Assembly (NCBI GenBank): GCA_964427055.1
Contig: CAYRSQ010000008.1
Coordinates: 1 to 24,058, forward strand
Direction of reading: 5' to 3'
DNA: 24,058 nt
Source: CAYNTH01 sp964427055
GTDB taxonomy: Archaea; Aenigmatarchaeota; Aenigmatarchaeia; CG10238-14; SCSR01
The notes beneath the pieces are model-generated. The model was not told the origin of the DNA and made no database searches. It saw only the letters and a list, made by a program, of their open reading frames with translations. Below are positions 8,195 to 14,523 of the stretch, piece after piece (positions within the stretch are counted from its first letter, which is position 1; every line of letters begins with the position of its first letter). The position numbers were made by a program, and so were the translations under genes.

Positions 8195-8840
8195 CATCTT
8201 TCCTATCAGCTTTTTCAATTTCAGACAGCTCACCCAGTTTTTTTATCGTTTCCTCATCCAAAAGCATCATTTGAAACTGAGACTCAGGCGACTCCTTTGA
8301 GGCTTCATGCCTATATTCTATTATTGAAAGCATGTTGTCCAGTTGGTGAAACAACAGAGCCTCGAAGTTTCTCGGAGGAGTAGGTCCATTCTCGCCGAAA
8401 TGCGATGCCACTATGTGTATCACACCCTCGGAAAATCCCCTGTGATAAAGTTCGGCTGTCGCAAGCATCGTGTGGTCAAGCATGATACCCGTGTGTTCAA
8501 GTTGTCCGTTCTTACGTTCCCATTCATAAGTTTTCATCAGATCGTGAAGTATGGCAGCTGCTATCAGATCGTCCTGGTTCAGTTTGATGCCATATTCTTC
8601 ATTAAGAATTTTCGCGTTACTTTCGCAAAGCTCTGCTAGAGCCTTAGTATGTTTTAGTACATCCCTTTCTACTGGGAACCCGCCAGAAATAGAAAACGGC
8701 GTAGCCGCGGTCTCTATATCCGCTCTGGGATATTTTTTAAAATGCTTATTGGATAAACACGGATTTTCAAGAAAATCCACTACCAGTTTCCTTAGATTCT
8801 CATCCTTTATTTTTTCTGTGAGTTTGATGAGTTCATTCAT
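8187..8840 (-). CDS. HD-domain phosphohydrolase, YhaM-like
   Basis: The protein has about 217 residues and an HD metal site. Numbered from the alternative GTG at 8846, the ligands are H66 in DVLKHT, H101-D102 in AAILHDLMK, further histidines in LEHTGIMLDHT (118, 125), H149 in ASHFGENG, and a final D170 in LFHQLDNM. The order and the ASHFG and HQLDN motifs resemble the catalytic domain of the YhaM 3'-5' exoribonuclease; the OB-fold domain of bacterial YhaM is absent. The ATG at 8840 is preferred over the GTG at 8846, but no clear ribosome-binding site decides between them. It lies behind L12 by 30 bp, and its last codons overlap the start of the DHH gene. The activity is inferred. Confidence 0.82.
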   Translation of the reverse strand: MNELIKLTEKIKDENLRKLVVDFLENPCLSNKHFKKYPRADIETAATPFSISGGFPVERDVLKHTKALAELCESNAKILNEEYGIKLNQDDLIAAAILHDLMKTYEWERKNGQLEHTGIMLDHTMLATAELYHRGFSEGVIHIVASHFGENGPTPPRNFEALLFHQLDNMLSIIEYRHEASKESPESQFQMMLLDEETIKKLGELSEIEKADRKDDE

Positions 8841-8870
8841 AGACACACTTTCAATTCAAGGTAGTCGTGT

Positions 8871-9155
8871 TTATCCAAATAAGGCAGACAAACCTGCTGC
8901 GGCTTCTTCAGCTTTCTTACTATCGTCTTCTTCCTCAGCTTTAGTTGCAACTTCTACCGGCGCCGCTGCGGCAACAGTTATTGCCGATTTTGCTAGAGCT
9001 TCCTCTATATTGACACCGTCCAGACTGGCTACCAATGCTTTGATCTTGCTTTCGTCAGGGGTTATACCTGCGCTTTCGAGGACTTTCTTGACGTTATCTC
9101 CTGTTATAGGTTGTCCAGCTGAATGAAGCAACAATGCTGAATATATGTATTCCAT
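8871..9155 (-). CDS. rpl12: Ribosomal protein L12 (P1 stalk protein)
   Basis: This is the archaeal acidic stalk protein that binds the L10 C-terminal helices as dimers and recruits translation GTPases. The 94 residues show the archaeal P1 pattern: the N-terminal dimerisation helix region MEYIYSALLLHSAG, an Ala-rich hinge, an acidic stretch (KAEEEDDSKKAEE) and the invariant GLSALFG end that contacts elongation factors. GGAGGTG lies in the last codons of rpl10, 7 nt before this ATG; the two genes are 4 bp apart. It ends the L1-L10-L12 cluster and leads into the HD/DHH pair. Confidence 0.97.
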   Translation of the reverse strand: MEYIYSALLLHSAGQPITGDNVKKVLESAGITPDESKIKALVASLDGVNIEEALAKSAITVAAAAPVEVATKAEEEDDSKKAEEAAAGLSALFG

Positions 9156-9159
9156 CAGC

Positions 9160-10050
9160 TTACACCTCCGTATTTTCAGCTTCTTCTATATTTGCTTCTT
9201 TGCTTGGGGCTTCTTCTGTAATTGTATTATCCTGTTCGTTTTCGGTCACTTCATTAGTGCCGTCTTTCTCTTCCATATTCTTTCCTTCATTCTTGTTGCT
9301 ATCCACCAAATTGCCTATGGCATTCGCTTCCATAGAAGCTTTTGATAACAGATATCCTATATTGGTTTTGGTCGGATACGCAATCGAAACTGACAGGTTC
9401 ATGGCACTGTTGAATGCCTCACTTAGCATACCGGGAATTCTGAGTACTGTACTCAGCACATCCTCCGTATAAACTGCACCGTCTTCATATATGGCGACTA
9501 TGTCTAACGTGATTTCTATTGGTTCTATCTTGAGTTTCCTAAGTATATTTGCCTTCGCGGAATCTATTGCCTCTCCTTGCTTGACAATCAGCTTATCTTT
9601 CTTTATAGATATTTTTCCGCTCTCTATTCCAGCAGTCACGCCAGCTTGTTGAAACTCACTTATAACAGGACCTGCCATGAGACTGGTCGGACCGGCATAC
9701 ACCCATATGTCTTCACCGCTTTCGTCACCTTCCTTGGCGAATGTTCTGAATTTCATGTTCTTAGTCAATGCATATAATTTAAATGGCTCCATGTCCGTCA
9801 GCATGAATGCCGGTTGTTTAGGCAAATGTTCCTCTATCATCTTCACCCTGTCATCGTCCACTTTTTCAAGGGCGTACTTGAGGATGCTCTTCTTTGTCAT
9901 CTTTATCACGGCCACGCCTCTGAGGTTCTTCCTTATCTCCTGCAACTGCTTGCTAGGCATCTTATGCATGTCTATGATTCCTATGACCGGATAACTCTCT
10001 ATCAGGTCCTTGGTCTTTTCCGACTTTTCGAGTTTCCTTTGGTTTACCAT
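9160..10050 (-). CDS. rpl10: Ribosomal protein uL10 (P0)
   Basis: This is the stalk base protein. It binds 23S rRNA with uL11 and carries L12 dimers on its C-terminal helices. The N-terminal rRNA-binding domain (residues 1 to about 105, with PVIGIIDMHKMPSKQLQEIRKNLRG) and the archaeal inserted domain (about 106-180, with AGPTSLMAGPVISEFQ) are clear. The last 60 residues are acidic and low in complexity (EKDGTNEVTENEQDN and onward). They lack the GLxxLFG end that most archaeal P0 proteins share with L12. GGTG lies 5 nt before the ATG, and the rpl1 stop is 8 bp upstream. The identification is certain; the missing end is noted separately. Confidence 0.96.
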   Translation of the reverse strand: MVNQRKLEKSEKTKDLIESYPVIGIIDMHKMPSKQLQEIRKNLRGVAVIKMTKKSILKYALEKVDDDRVKMIEEHLPKQPAFMLTDMEPFKLYALTKNMKFRTFAKEGDESGEDIWVYAGPTSLMAGPVISEFQQAGVTAGIESGKISIKKDKLIVKQGEAIDSAKANILRKLKIEPIEITLDIVAIYEDGAVYTEDVLSTVLRIPGMLSEAFNSAMNLSVSIAYPTKTNIGYLLSKASMEANAIGNLVDSNKNEGKNMEEKDGTNEVTENEQDNTITEEAPSKEANIEEAENTEV

Positions 10051-10058
10051 ACAAGCAC

Positions 10059-10676
10059 CTATATCTCTACCTTTACTGGCTTTCCCATTGTCAACTTCAG
10101 CATGGCCTTTCCTATATTGTTCCTGCCCTTAGGTAGTTTCTTTTCCAAGAAATTCAAAATGAATTTCACATTTGACGCCACGTCCTCATCGCTCATCCCC
10201 TCGATACCGACTAGGCACTGCACTACCGGAGAGTCCTTCACCTTCACCCTGACACTCTTCTTGAACCTGTTTATCATCGGTCCAGGTTCTCCTGTTATCA
10301 GGGTAGGCATTTTCCCTCTCGGAGCTAGCACTTTACCCAACGACTTGCCTATGGCTACCATAAGTTTCGGGTCTGCCATGAAGAAATCAACATCTGCTGT
10401 GAGCCTCTTCATCTTCCTTTTGTCAGACGCTAGAGATGATATACCATCAGATCCGACAGTCGTATAATCGTCCCCTTTCAGTGTATCAGAGAAAATGACT
10501 ATCTTGGCGTCTCTTCCGCGTCCTTTGGGAAGTGTCACTATCTCGTTTAACCTGTTTTCAGGTTTCTTGGTGTCCATCAACTTCAGATTAACTATAATGT
10601 CAAAGCTCTGCGAGAATTTCCTTTCTTTAGAATTACCACGTGCTTCCTTTACTAGTTCGATTATTTTTTCTGACAT
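10059..10676 (-). CDS. rpl1: Ribosomal protein uL1
   Basis: This is the protein of the mobile L1 stalk, and in several archaea it also represses its own mRNA. The 205 residues begin MSEKIIELVKEA and include the DxxxNL strand (FDIIVNLKLMD), the GKVLAPRGKMPT loop and the C-terminal NNIGKAMLKLTMGKPVKVEI region of uL1. I start at ATG 10676 because GGAGGG lies 6 nt upstream; an in-frame ATG 72 bp further up would add unrelated residues. A short C(TTCG)G hairpin sits immediately before the ribosome-binding site. It is the first gene of L1-L10-L12 and diverges from the 77-residue membrane protein gene. Confidence 0.95.
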   Translation of the reverse strand: MSEKIIELVKEARGNSKERKFSQSFDIIVNLKLMDTKKPENRLNEIVTLPKGRGRDAKIVIFSDTLKGDDYTTVGSDGISSLASDKRKMKRLTADVDFFMADPKLMVAIGKSLGKVLAPRGKMPTLITGEPGPMINRFKKSVRVKVKDSPVVQCLVGIEGMSDEDVASNVKFILNFLEKKLPKGRNNIGKAMLKLTMGKPVKVEI

Positions 10677-10682
10677 TTTCGT

Positions 10683-10699
10683 CCCTCCTGCCGAAGCAG
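10683..10699 (-). promoter_or_regulatory. Ribosome-binding site and UUCG hairpin in the rpl1 leader
   Basis: On the minus strand CTGC-TTCG-GCAG (10699-10688) forms a 4-bp hairpin with the very stable C(UUCG)G tetraloop. Its last G is also the first base of the GGAGGG ribosome-binding site (10688-10683). The arrangement is seen directly; a regulatory role is inferred. Confidence 0.45.
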
Positions 10700-10749
10700 T
10701 ATTCGGGTTAATTAGTAAAGTTATTTGTTCAAAAAGACTTAAAAACATT

Positions 10750-10983
10750 ATGAAAATGACAAAAAAGCGTGGATTGCTGAATTGGATCGAAAAGCGGCAT
10801 ATTCACAGGATATTAGAGTTCTTTATAGTGGGCCTCCTGATGGGCGTGACAGAGGATCTGATAGCGATACATTATGCGACTGATGCCGCCATAACGACAG
10901 ACGTCATCGTAATCGCCGCGGTAGTGGCGCTACCTTTCGCAGTGTTCAGTGAATTGATAGTCGATTGGAAGCATCACAAATAG
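10750..10983 (+). CDS. Small two-helix membrane protein (77 aa)
   Basis: The basic N terminus (MKMTKKRGLLNWIEKRHIHR) is followed by two hydrophobic segments at about 21-40 and 51-70. The first contains acidic residues E35-D36 (GVTEDLIAIHY) and the second contains E68. Charged residues within both helices, plus H18 and H20 beside the membrane, suggest a conserved functional core and not a simple anchor. The long upstream reading frame is antisense to rpl1. I start at ATG 10750, where a TATA-like AAAGTTATT lies about 26-30 bp upstream, so it is probably leaderless. I do not recognise the family. It is the only + gene inside the L10-L1-L11 region. Confidence 0.75.
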   Translation: MKMTKKRGLLNWIEKRHIHRILEFFIVGLLMGVTEDLIAIHYATDAAITTDVIVIAAVVALPFAVFSELIVDWKHHK

Positions 10984-11037
10984 GTATGTAATATGTCGAA
11001 TCCGTAAAATACGCCCGCTATAAAAGAGGCTTCAAAA

Positions 11038-11547
11038 CTACTGGGTAAATGATTGGTCCCATTTGCCTTGCTTTATTTCTTCTATTATCTCTTTAGGCAT
11101 TTTGTTTTCCACGCGTATTCCCTGCATGGAAACGACTGTACCGATGACTTGTTTGGCGGCTTCCTTCAAGTCGTTTTTCACCAGCATCTGTTTCATCTTT
11201 ATCTTGGCAACTTTGACGATATGTTCCATAGAAAGGTTTCCTACGACTTTGTCAGTCATCATCTTCTCTTCTTCCAATGGGAATGCTGCCTTCGCAATCC
11301 CCATCTCTTTCTTCAGCATGCTCGACGTTGGAGGCATCCCGACCTTTATCTCAAAAGTTTTCGTGTCCTTGTCTATGAGTATCTCGACTGGTACCTGCAT
11401 GCCTTTGTACTCGGAGGTTTCTGAATTGACCTTTTGGAATACTTCTCCTATATTCATCTTGTATGCTGACAATTTCTGGGCGGAATTAGGATCAGGTCCA
11501 GCCTTCCCTCCTTCAACCAAAAGTTCTATCTTGTCTTTTCCTGGCAT
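11038..11547 (-). CDS. rpl11: Ribosomal protein uL11
   Basis: This protein binds the GTPase-associated centre of 23S rRNA and forms the base of the stalk with uL10. The 169 residues include the N-terminal linker LVEGGKAGPDPNSAQKLS, the IKVGMPPTSSMLKKE segment and the C-terminal rRNA-binding domain with GTVVSMQGIRVENK. The start is supported by GTGA about 7 nt upstream and a TATA-like GCTTTAATATT (read from 11593) overlapping the spt5 stop. In other archaea uL11 leads directly into L1; here a divergent membrane-protein gene is inserted between them. Confidence 0.97.
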   Translation of the reverse strand: MPGKDKIELLVEGGKAGPDPNSAQKLSAYKMNIGEVFQKVNSETSEYKGMQVPVEILIDKDTKTFEIKVGMPPTSSMLKKEMGIAKAAFPLEEEKMMTDKVVGNLSMEHIVKVAKIKMKQMLVKNDLKEAAKQVIGTVVSMQGIRVENKMPKEIIEEIKQGKWDQSFTQ

Positions 11548-11591
11548 ATCAATTCACTAAGCAATAACTTTTAGAAGCAAGCTTTAATATT

Positions 11592-12035
11592 TTACTTTTC
11601 ATGCACCTTTTCCGATAGTTTCACGAACTCGACATTTACCGTTATAGGTATGGGGACAGTCACATCCAATAGTTCTATAGTGATTTCCCTCTTGGTCTTG
11701 TCGTATCTTGTTACTTTGCCTCTTTCACCCTTGAATGGCCCACCTATAACTTCCACTATGTCCTTGATGTTCAGCTTGACCTCGACTTTCATCGGGTTGA
11801 GGAACCTGTGTATCTCCTTTATGTTCATGTTCTTCTTTATGATTCCCCTCACATGCAGTACCAGTTTTGACACTTTCTCGATGTCTTCCAGATCGCCCTC
11901 TACGAAGACGTATCCTTTGATCTCTTCCGGGTGTACCAAGGCACCTATGTCCAAACCTTCTGCAATGGCCTTAGTCGAAATCGAGTCTATCGCTATGTTT
12001 TCTCTTCCGACTACAGTCTTCACGGCGTATATCAT
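11592..12035 (-). CDS. spt5: Transcription elongation factor Spt5 (NusG)
   Basis: This factor binds the RNA polymerase clamp across the DNA cleft, usually with Spt4, to raise processivity. The 147 residues contain the NGN domain (residues 1 to about 83, MIYAVKTVVGRENIAID, then the GYVFVEG strand) and a single KOW domain (about 90-140) with DIVEVIGGPFKGERGKV. The length is normal for archaea. GTGAT lies about 4 nt before the ATG, and AATTAAAG-type TATA sequence lies at 12064-12077 in the 65-bp gap behind secE. It therefore may have its own promoter within the conserved ftsZ-secE-spt5-L11 order. Confidence 0.96.
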   Translation of the reverse strand: MIYAVKTVVGRENIAIDSISTKAIAEGLDIGALVHPEEIKGYVFVEGDLEDIEKVSKLVLHVRGIIKKNMNIKEIHRFLNPMKVEVKLNIKDIVEVIGGPFKGERGKVTRYDKTKREITIELLDVTVPIPITVNVEFVKLSEKVHEK

Positions 12036-12063
12036 ATAATCACATTACAAACAAGACGTCTTA

Positions 12064-12077
12064 CCATTAATTAAAGT
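12064..12077 (-). promoter_or_regulatory. TATA-like element before spt5
   Basis: GGACTTTAATTAATGG on the minus strand lies about 30-40 bp before the spt5 start, leaving a short leader that contains GTGAT. It suggests an internal promoter for spt5. Confidence 0.4.
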
Positions 12078-12100
12078 CCAAAGTGTTATAAAGATATCTT

Positions 12101-12277
12101 TTATCCAAGAGGCGCCAGTATGGATATAAGGTAGACGATGTATCCTATTATCCCGACCACTATCAGCCCGACGAAACATATTTTAGCCGAACTCCAAAAC
12201 TCATCCGAGTTGGGTTTCTTGGATATTTTCATAACTCTCAAATAATTTTGAAGTCTGTTTTTGATATCAAGTTTCAT
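12101..12277 (-). CDS. secE: Preprotein translocase subunit SecE (Sec61 gamma)
   Basis: The 58-residue protein is the small subunit of the SecYEG translocon. An amphipathic N-terminal half (NRLQNYLRVMKISKKPNSDEFW) precedes one C-terminal membrane helix (about 33-55, rich in I, V, G and L). The K-K-P-[ST]-x-x-E-F pattern is the family signature. ATG 12277 is preceded by GGTG at a distance of 6 nt; ftsZ ends only 9 bp away on the far side of this start. The position between ftsZ and spt5 is the conserved euryarchaeal order. It is short but full length for an archaeal SecE. Confidence 0.93.
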   Translation of the reverse strand: MKLDIKNRLQNYLRVMKISKKPNSDEFWSSAKICFVGLIVVGIIGYIVYLISILAPLG

Positions 12278-12286
12278 ATGTTCACC

Positions 12287-13381
12287 TTACTCCAGGAATT
12301 CTACGCCGAGGACGTTTTCGATATCCTTCTTCTTCCTGCCTCTCTTCTCAAGGCCGAAGACGTGAGGGTTGTTGACTCCGGTAACGACTATCAGCGCCCT
12401 GACTTTCTCGCCGAGCTCCTCCGATACCTGTGATCCCCATATTATTTTTGCGTTTTCAGACAGTCTTGATGAGACAGTTTCGACTATCTGCTGTGCTTCC
12501 CTCAGTGTGACGTTTGGGCCGCCAGTGACGTTTATGAGAGCGCCTTCCGCACCTTCGACGTCAATCGCAAGAAGCGGATTGTTGAGAGCCTTTTCGACAG
12601 CTTCGAAAGCTCTGTTGTCGGTATCGCTTTCACCCATTCCTATCATCGCAAATCCGCCGTTCCCCATCACAGCCCTTACATCGGCAAAATCCAAGTTGAC
12701 TAGGCCAGGCTTGGTCACGAGTTCGGTTATCCCTTTCACTGCGTTCACCAGCACCTCGTCAGCGATTTTGAATGCGGTCGATATGCTGACATCCGGGACT
12801 ATTTCCAGCAGTCTGTCATTCGGTATGACTATCAGAGTGTCGACGTTCCCTTCAAGGTTTGCCAACCCGAATTTGGCGTTGTCCATCCTGTGTTTCCCTT
12901 CCATTGAGAACGGCAACGTCACTATTCCGACAGTCAAAGCGCCCAGATTCTTGGCTATCTCGGCCACAACAGGTGCGCTTCCGGTGCCTGTCCCGCCTCC
13001 AAGTCCGCACGTTATAAAAGCCATATCGCATCCTTTCAGCGCCTCCTTTATCTCGTCCTTGTTTTCCTTTGCCGCTTCCATTCCAAGCTTCGGATCCGCC
13101 CCGGCCCCAAGTCCGCCTGTGAGTTCCCTCCCTATAAGTATCTTTTTGTCGGCGTCTGTATACAAAAGATCCTGGGCGTCAGTGTTTATGGCTATGGTCT
13201 CAGCGCCGGTTATTCCCACTTGTAGGAGTCTCGTTATGGTGTTGTTTCCAGCCCCACCGCAGCCGATCACTTTTATCCTTGTCTGTTTTTCCTGGATAAG
13301 TGACAATATATCTTCGTCGTCTTTGTTGATTTTTTCAATCCTACCTTTCATCCTTGGTCTCTCCATCTGCTTCATACCCAT
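12287..13381 (-). CDS. ftsZ: Cell division GTPase FtsZ
   Basis: This is the tubulin-like GTPase that assembles the division ring. The 364 residues include the N-terminal nucleotide loop IGCGGAGNN (39-47), the tubulin signature GGGTGTG (128-134), NDR (188-190) and the T7 loop NLDFADV (229-235), which supplies the catalytic aspartates to the next subunit. The tail after about 340 is short, with a basic run RGRKKK and an acidic end. AGGTG lies 6 nt before the ATG, and TATA sequence lies about 26-33 bp further up. It begins the ftsZ-secE-spt5 unit. Confidence 0.97.
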   Translation of the reverse strand: MGMKQMERPRMKGRIEKINKDDEDILSLIQEKQTRIKVIGCGGAGNNTITRLLQVGITGAETIAINTDAQDLLYTDADKKILIGRELTGGLGAGADPKLGMEAAKENKDEIKEALKGCDMAFITCGLGGGTGTGSAPVVAEIAKNLGALTVGIVTLPFSMEGKHRMDNAKFGLANLEGNVDTLIVIPNDRLLEIVPDVSISTAFKIADEVLVNAVKGITELVTKPGLVNLDFADVRAVMGNGGFAMIGMGESDTDNRAFEAVEKALNNPLLAIDVEGAEGALINVTGGPNVTLREAQQIVETVSSRLSENAKIIWGSQVSEELGEKVRALIVVTGVNNPHVFGLEKRGRKKKDIENVLGVEFLE

Positions 13382-13401
13382 TTTGACACCTGAGAACTGT
13401 T

Positions 13402-13414
13402 CTAATATTAAAAT
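13402..13414 (-). promoter_or_regulatory. TATA element of the ftsZ-secE unit
   Basis: GATTTTAATATTAG on the minus strand lies 21-33 bp before the ftsZ ATG, with AGGTG between them. It is read as the TATA box of a transcript with a very short leader. Confidence 0.55.
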
Positions 13415-13429
13415 CGACTATGAAAGTAT

Positions 13430-14125
13430 TTATTTTCCGGTGGTCTCATGCTCGTCTTTTTCGGTTTCTCTTTTTTCGAACACTTCAGTCCATTTCACCT
13501 TTTCAATATCGCACCATTTCATCACAGTCTGAGCAATGAGGGTTTTCACGGGCCTTATGACATCCACGTCTTTCTTAATTATTATATCCGCTTCCTTTCC
13601 GGTGGTCTTTATTTCAGAGTTCCCGATCCTGGTAAAATAGTCAACTACCGATTGTATCTGCTCGTCCAGTTCCTTGACCAGTTCTAAAACCTCTATATCG
13701 TATGCTATGGTCTTTCCTGCCAACGGGTGGTTGAAATCCACTCTGATTCTTCCTCCATCCACACTCAATATCTTGCCTTTCATATCGCCTATGCTCACTA
13801 CAGATCCGGGCGATACGTTAAGGTTCTGATCCTTGAATACAGACTCAGGTATGAGTCTTATCATATCCTCTTTCTTTTCACCGAAAGCCTTCTCAGGAGG
13901 TATCTCTATCTTCTTTTTTTCACCGACTTCCATCTTCTGGAGCTCCTCGTCCAGACCCCCTATGACAAATCCAGATCCGAGTATAAGAACAACTGGGCTA
14001 TAGTTTCCGTCAGGGTTGAATATTCCCTTTTCCTTGGCGACATCCGCTTTTGTGAGGTCGAATATGGTGTCGGTGCCCTTTATGCTTCCGACGTAGTCTA
14101 TTTTTACAAAATCTCCCTGTTTCAT
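13430..14125 (-). CDS. FKBP-type peptidyl-prolyl isomerase (SlyD-like, long archaeal form)
   Basis: This protein catalyses proline cis-trans isomerisation and acts as a folding chaperone. The 231 residues open with the FKBP strand GDFVKIDYVGSIKG. LGSGFVIGGLDEEL and the catalytic-site IPPEKAFG follow, then an inserted flap (IF) chaperone domain and the closing strand FNHPLAGKTIAYDIEVLE. A C-terminal domain of about 80 residues, mostly charged, is typical of the long archaeal form. A TATA element at 14145-14157 lies about 26 bp before the ATG, and no ribosome-binding site is seen, so a leaderless start is likely. Confidence 0.94.
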   Translation of the reverse strand: MKQGDFVKIDYVGSIKGTDTIFDLTKADVAKEKGIFNPDGNYSPVVLILGSGFVIGGLDEELQKMEVGEKKKIEIPPEKAFGEKKEDMIRLIPESVFKDQNLNVSPGSVVSIGDMKGKILSVDGGRIRVDFNHPLAGKTIAYDIEVLELVKELDEQIQSVVDYFTRIGNSEIKTTGKEADIIIKKDVDVIRPVKTLIAQTVMKWCDIEKVKWTEVFEKRETEKDEHETTGK

Positions 14126-14144
14126 TATTACTACATCTAAAAGA

Positions 14145-14157
14145 AAGTTTAAAAGTA
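14145..14157 (-). promoter_or_regulatory. TATA element of the FKBP gene
   Basis: TACTTTTAAACTT on the minus strand is centred about 26 bp before the FKBP ATG. This fits a leaderless transcript. Confidence 0.6.
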
Positions 14158-14170
14158 TTTTGACCGTTAA

Positions 14171-14317
14171 TCACGATTTCCTGATGCCTCTGCACAACTT
14201 GCAGAATCCCGTAGCGGAGTCCACGCAAGTCGGGCAGCATCTGCTCCCGCACGCTTTGCAAGAGTACAGCGCCAAAGAGGGTTTGTTGCACCTCATGCAT
14301 ATTCCACTTATCGCCAT
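14171..14317 (-). CDS. Cysteine-rich zinc-binding microprotein (48 aa)
   Basis: Nine of 48 residues are cysteine: C7-x2-C10, C20-x2-C23, C27/C28-x2-C31 and C39-x2-C42. Four CxxC-type pairs can bind two zinc ions in a compact cross-brace or double-ribbon fold. The body contains no other large domain. I choose ATG 14317; a longer reading frame would run into the tRNA-Leu gene, which ends 11 bp upstream, so this gene is probably expressed from the tRNA promoter. AGTGAT directly precedes the ATG. The family is not recognised; a role in nucleic-acid or protein binding is inference. Confidence 0.65.
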   Translation of the reverse strand: MAISGICMRCNKPSLALYSCKACGSRCCPTCVDSATGFCKLCRGIRKS

Positions 14318-14328
14318 ATCATCACTTA

Positions 14329-14458
14329 TGCGGGGGGAGGGATTCGAACCCTCGAAGGCACTAAGCCACGGGGTATCTAATTTCATCATCTTGAATTTCT
14401 GCGCTTAAGATTCGAAATCTTAAGCCCCGCGCCATCGACCAGACTAGGCGACCCCCGC
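14329..14458 (-). tRNA. tRNA-Leu (anticodon UAA) with 44-nt intron
   Basis: This is a class II tRNA: acceptor GCGGGGG/CCCCCGC with A73, D stem GCC/GGC, anticodon stem CGGGG/CCCCG, long variable arm (GGC-TTAGT-GCC) and T arm GAGGG-TTCGAAT-CCCTC. The loop C32-U33-UAA-G37 is interrupted by a 44-nt intron at 14375-14418, between 37 and 38. A bulge-helix-bulge supports the boundaries. The central helix is CUUA (32-35) with UUAG (one U-U mismatch), the 3-nt bulges are AG/A and AU/A, and the inner helix is UUUC/GAAA. The mature length is 86 nt and CCA is not encoded. A TATA box lies at 14484-14497. Confidence 0.95.
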
Positions 14459-14483
14459 TATTTGTTAAGAGATGGAGTGCATC

Positions 14484-14497
14484 GTATTTAAAATATG
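14484..14497 (-). promoter_or_regulatory. TATA element of tRNA-Leu
   Basis: CCATATTTTAAATAC on the minus strand lies 26-39 bp before the tRNA-Leu 5' end, the expected place for a tRNA promoter in archaea. It may also serve the Cys-rich microprotein gene behind the tRNA. Confidence 0.6.
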
Positions 14498-14523
14498 GAT
14501 TTAAGAAATAAATCTACGGTCAG

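Noticed and set aside
8551..9126. 191-codon + strand frame across the HD gene and rpl12
   Set aside because: It runs antisense to both genes, is alanine- and serine-rich from the L12 hinge, and has no start signal.
10495..10749. Longer N-terminal extension of the 77-residue membrane protein
   Set aside because: The added part is antisense to rpl1 coding sequence; the ATG at 10750 has a suitable upstream AT-rich element.
12369..13532. 387-codon + strand frame opposite ftsZ and the FKBP gene
   Set aside because: It is antisense to two clear protein families. The serine- and proline-rich composition is what the reverse frame of these genes produces.
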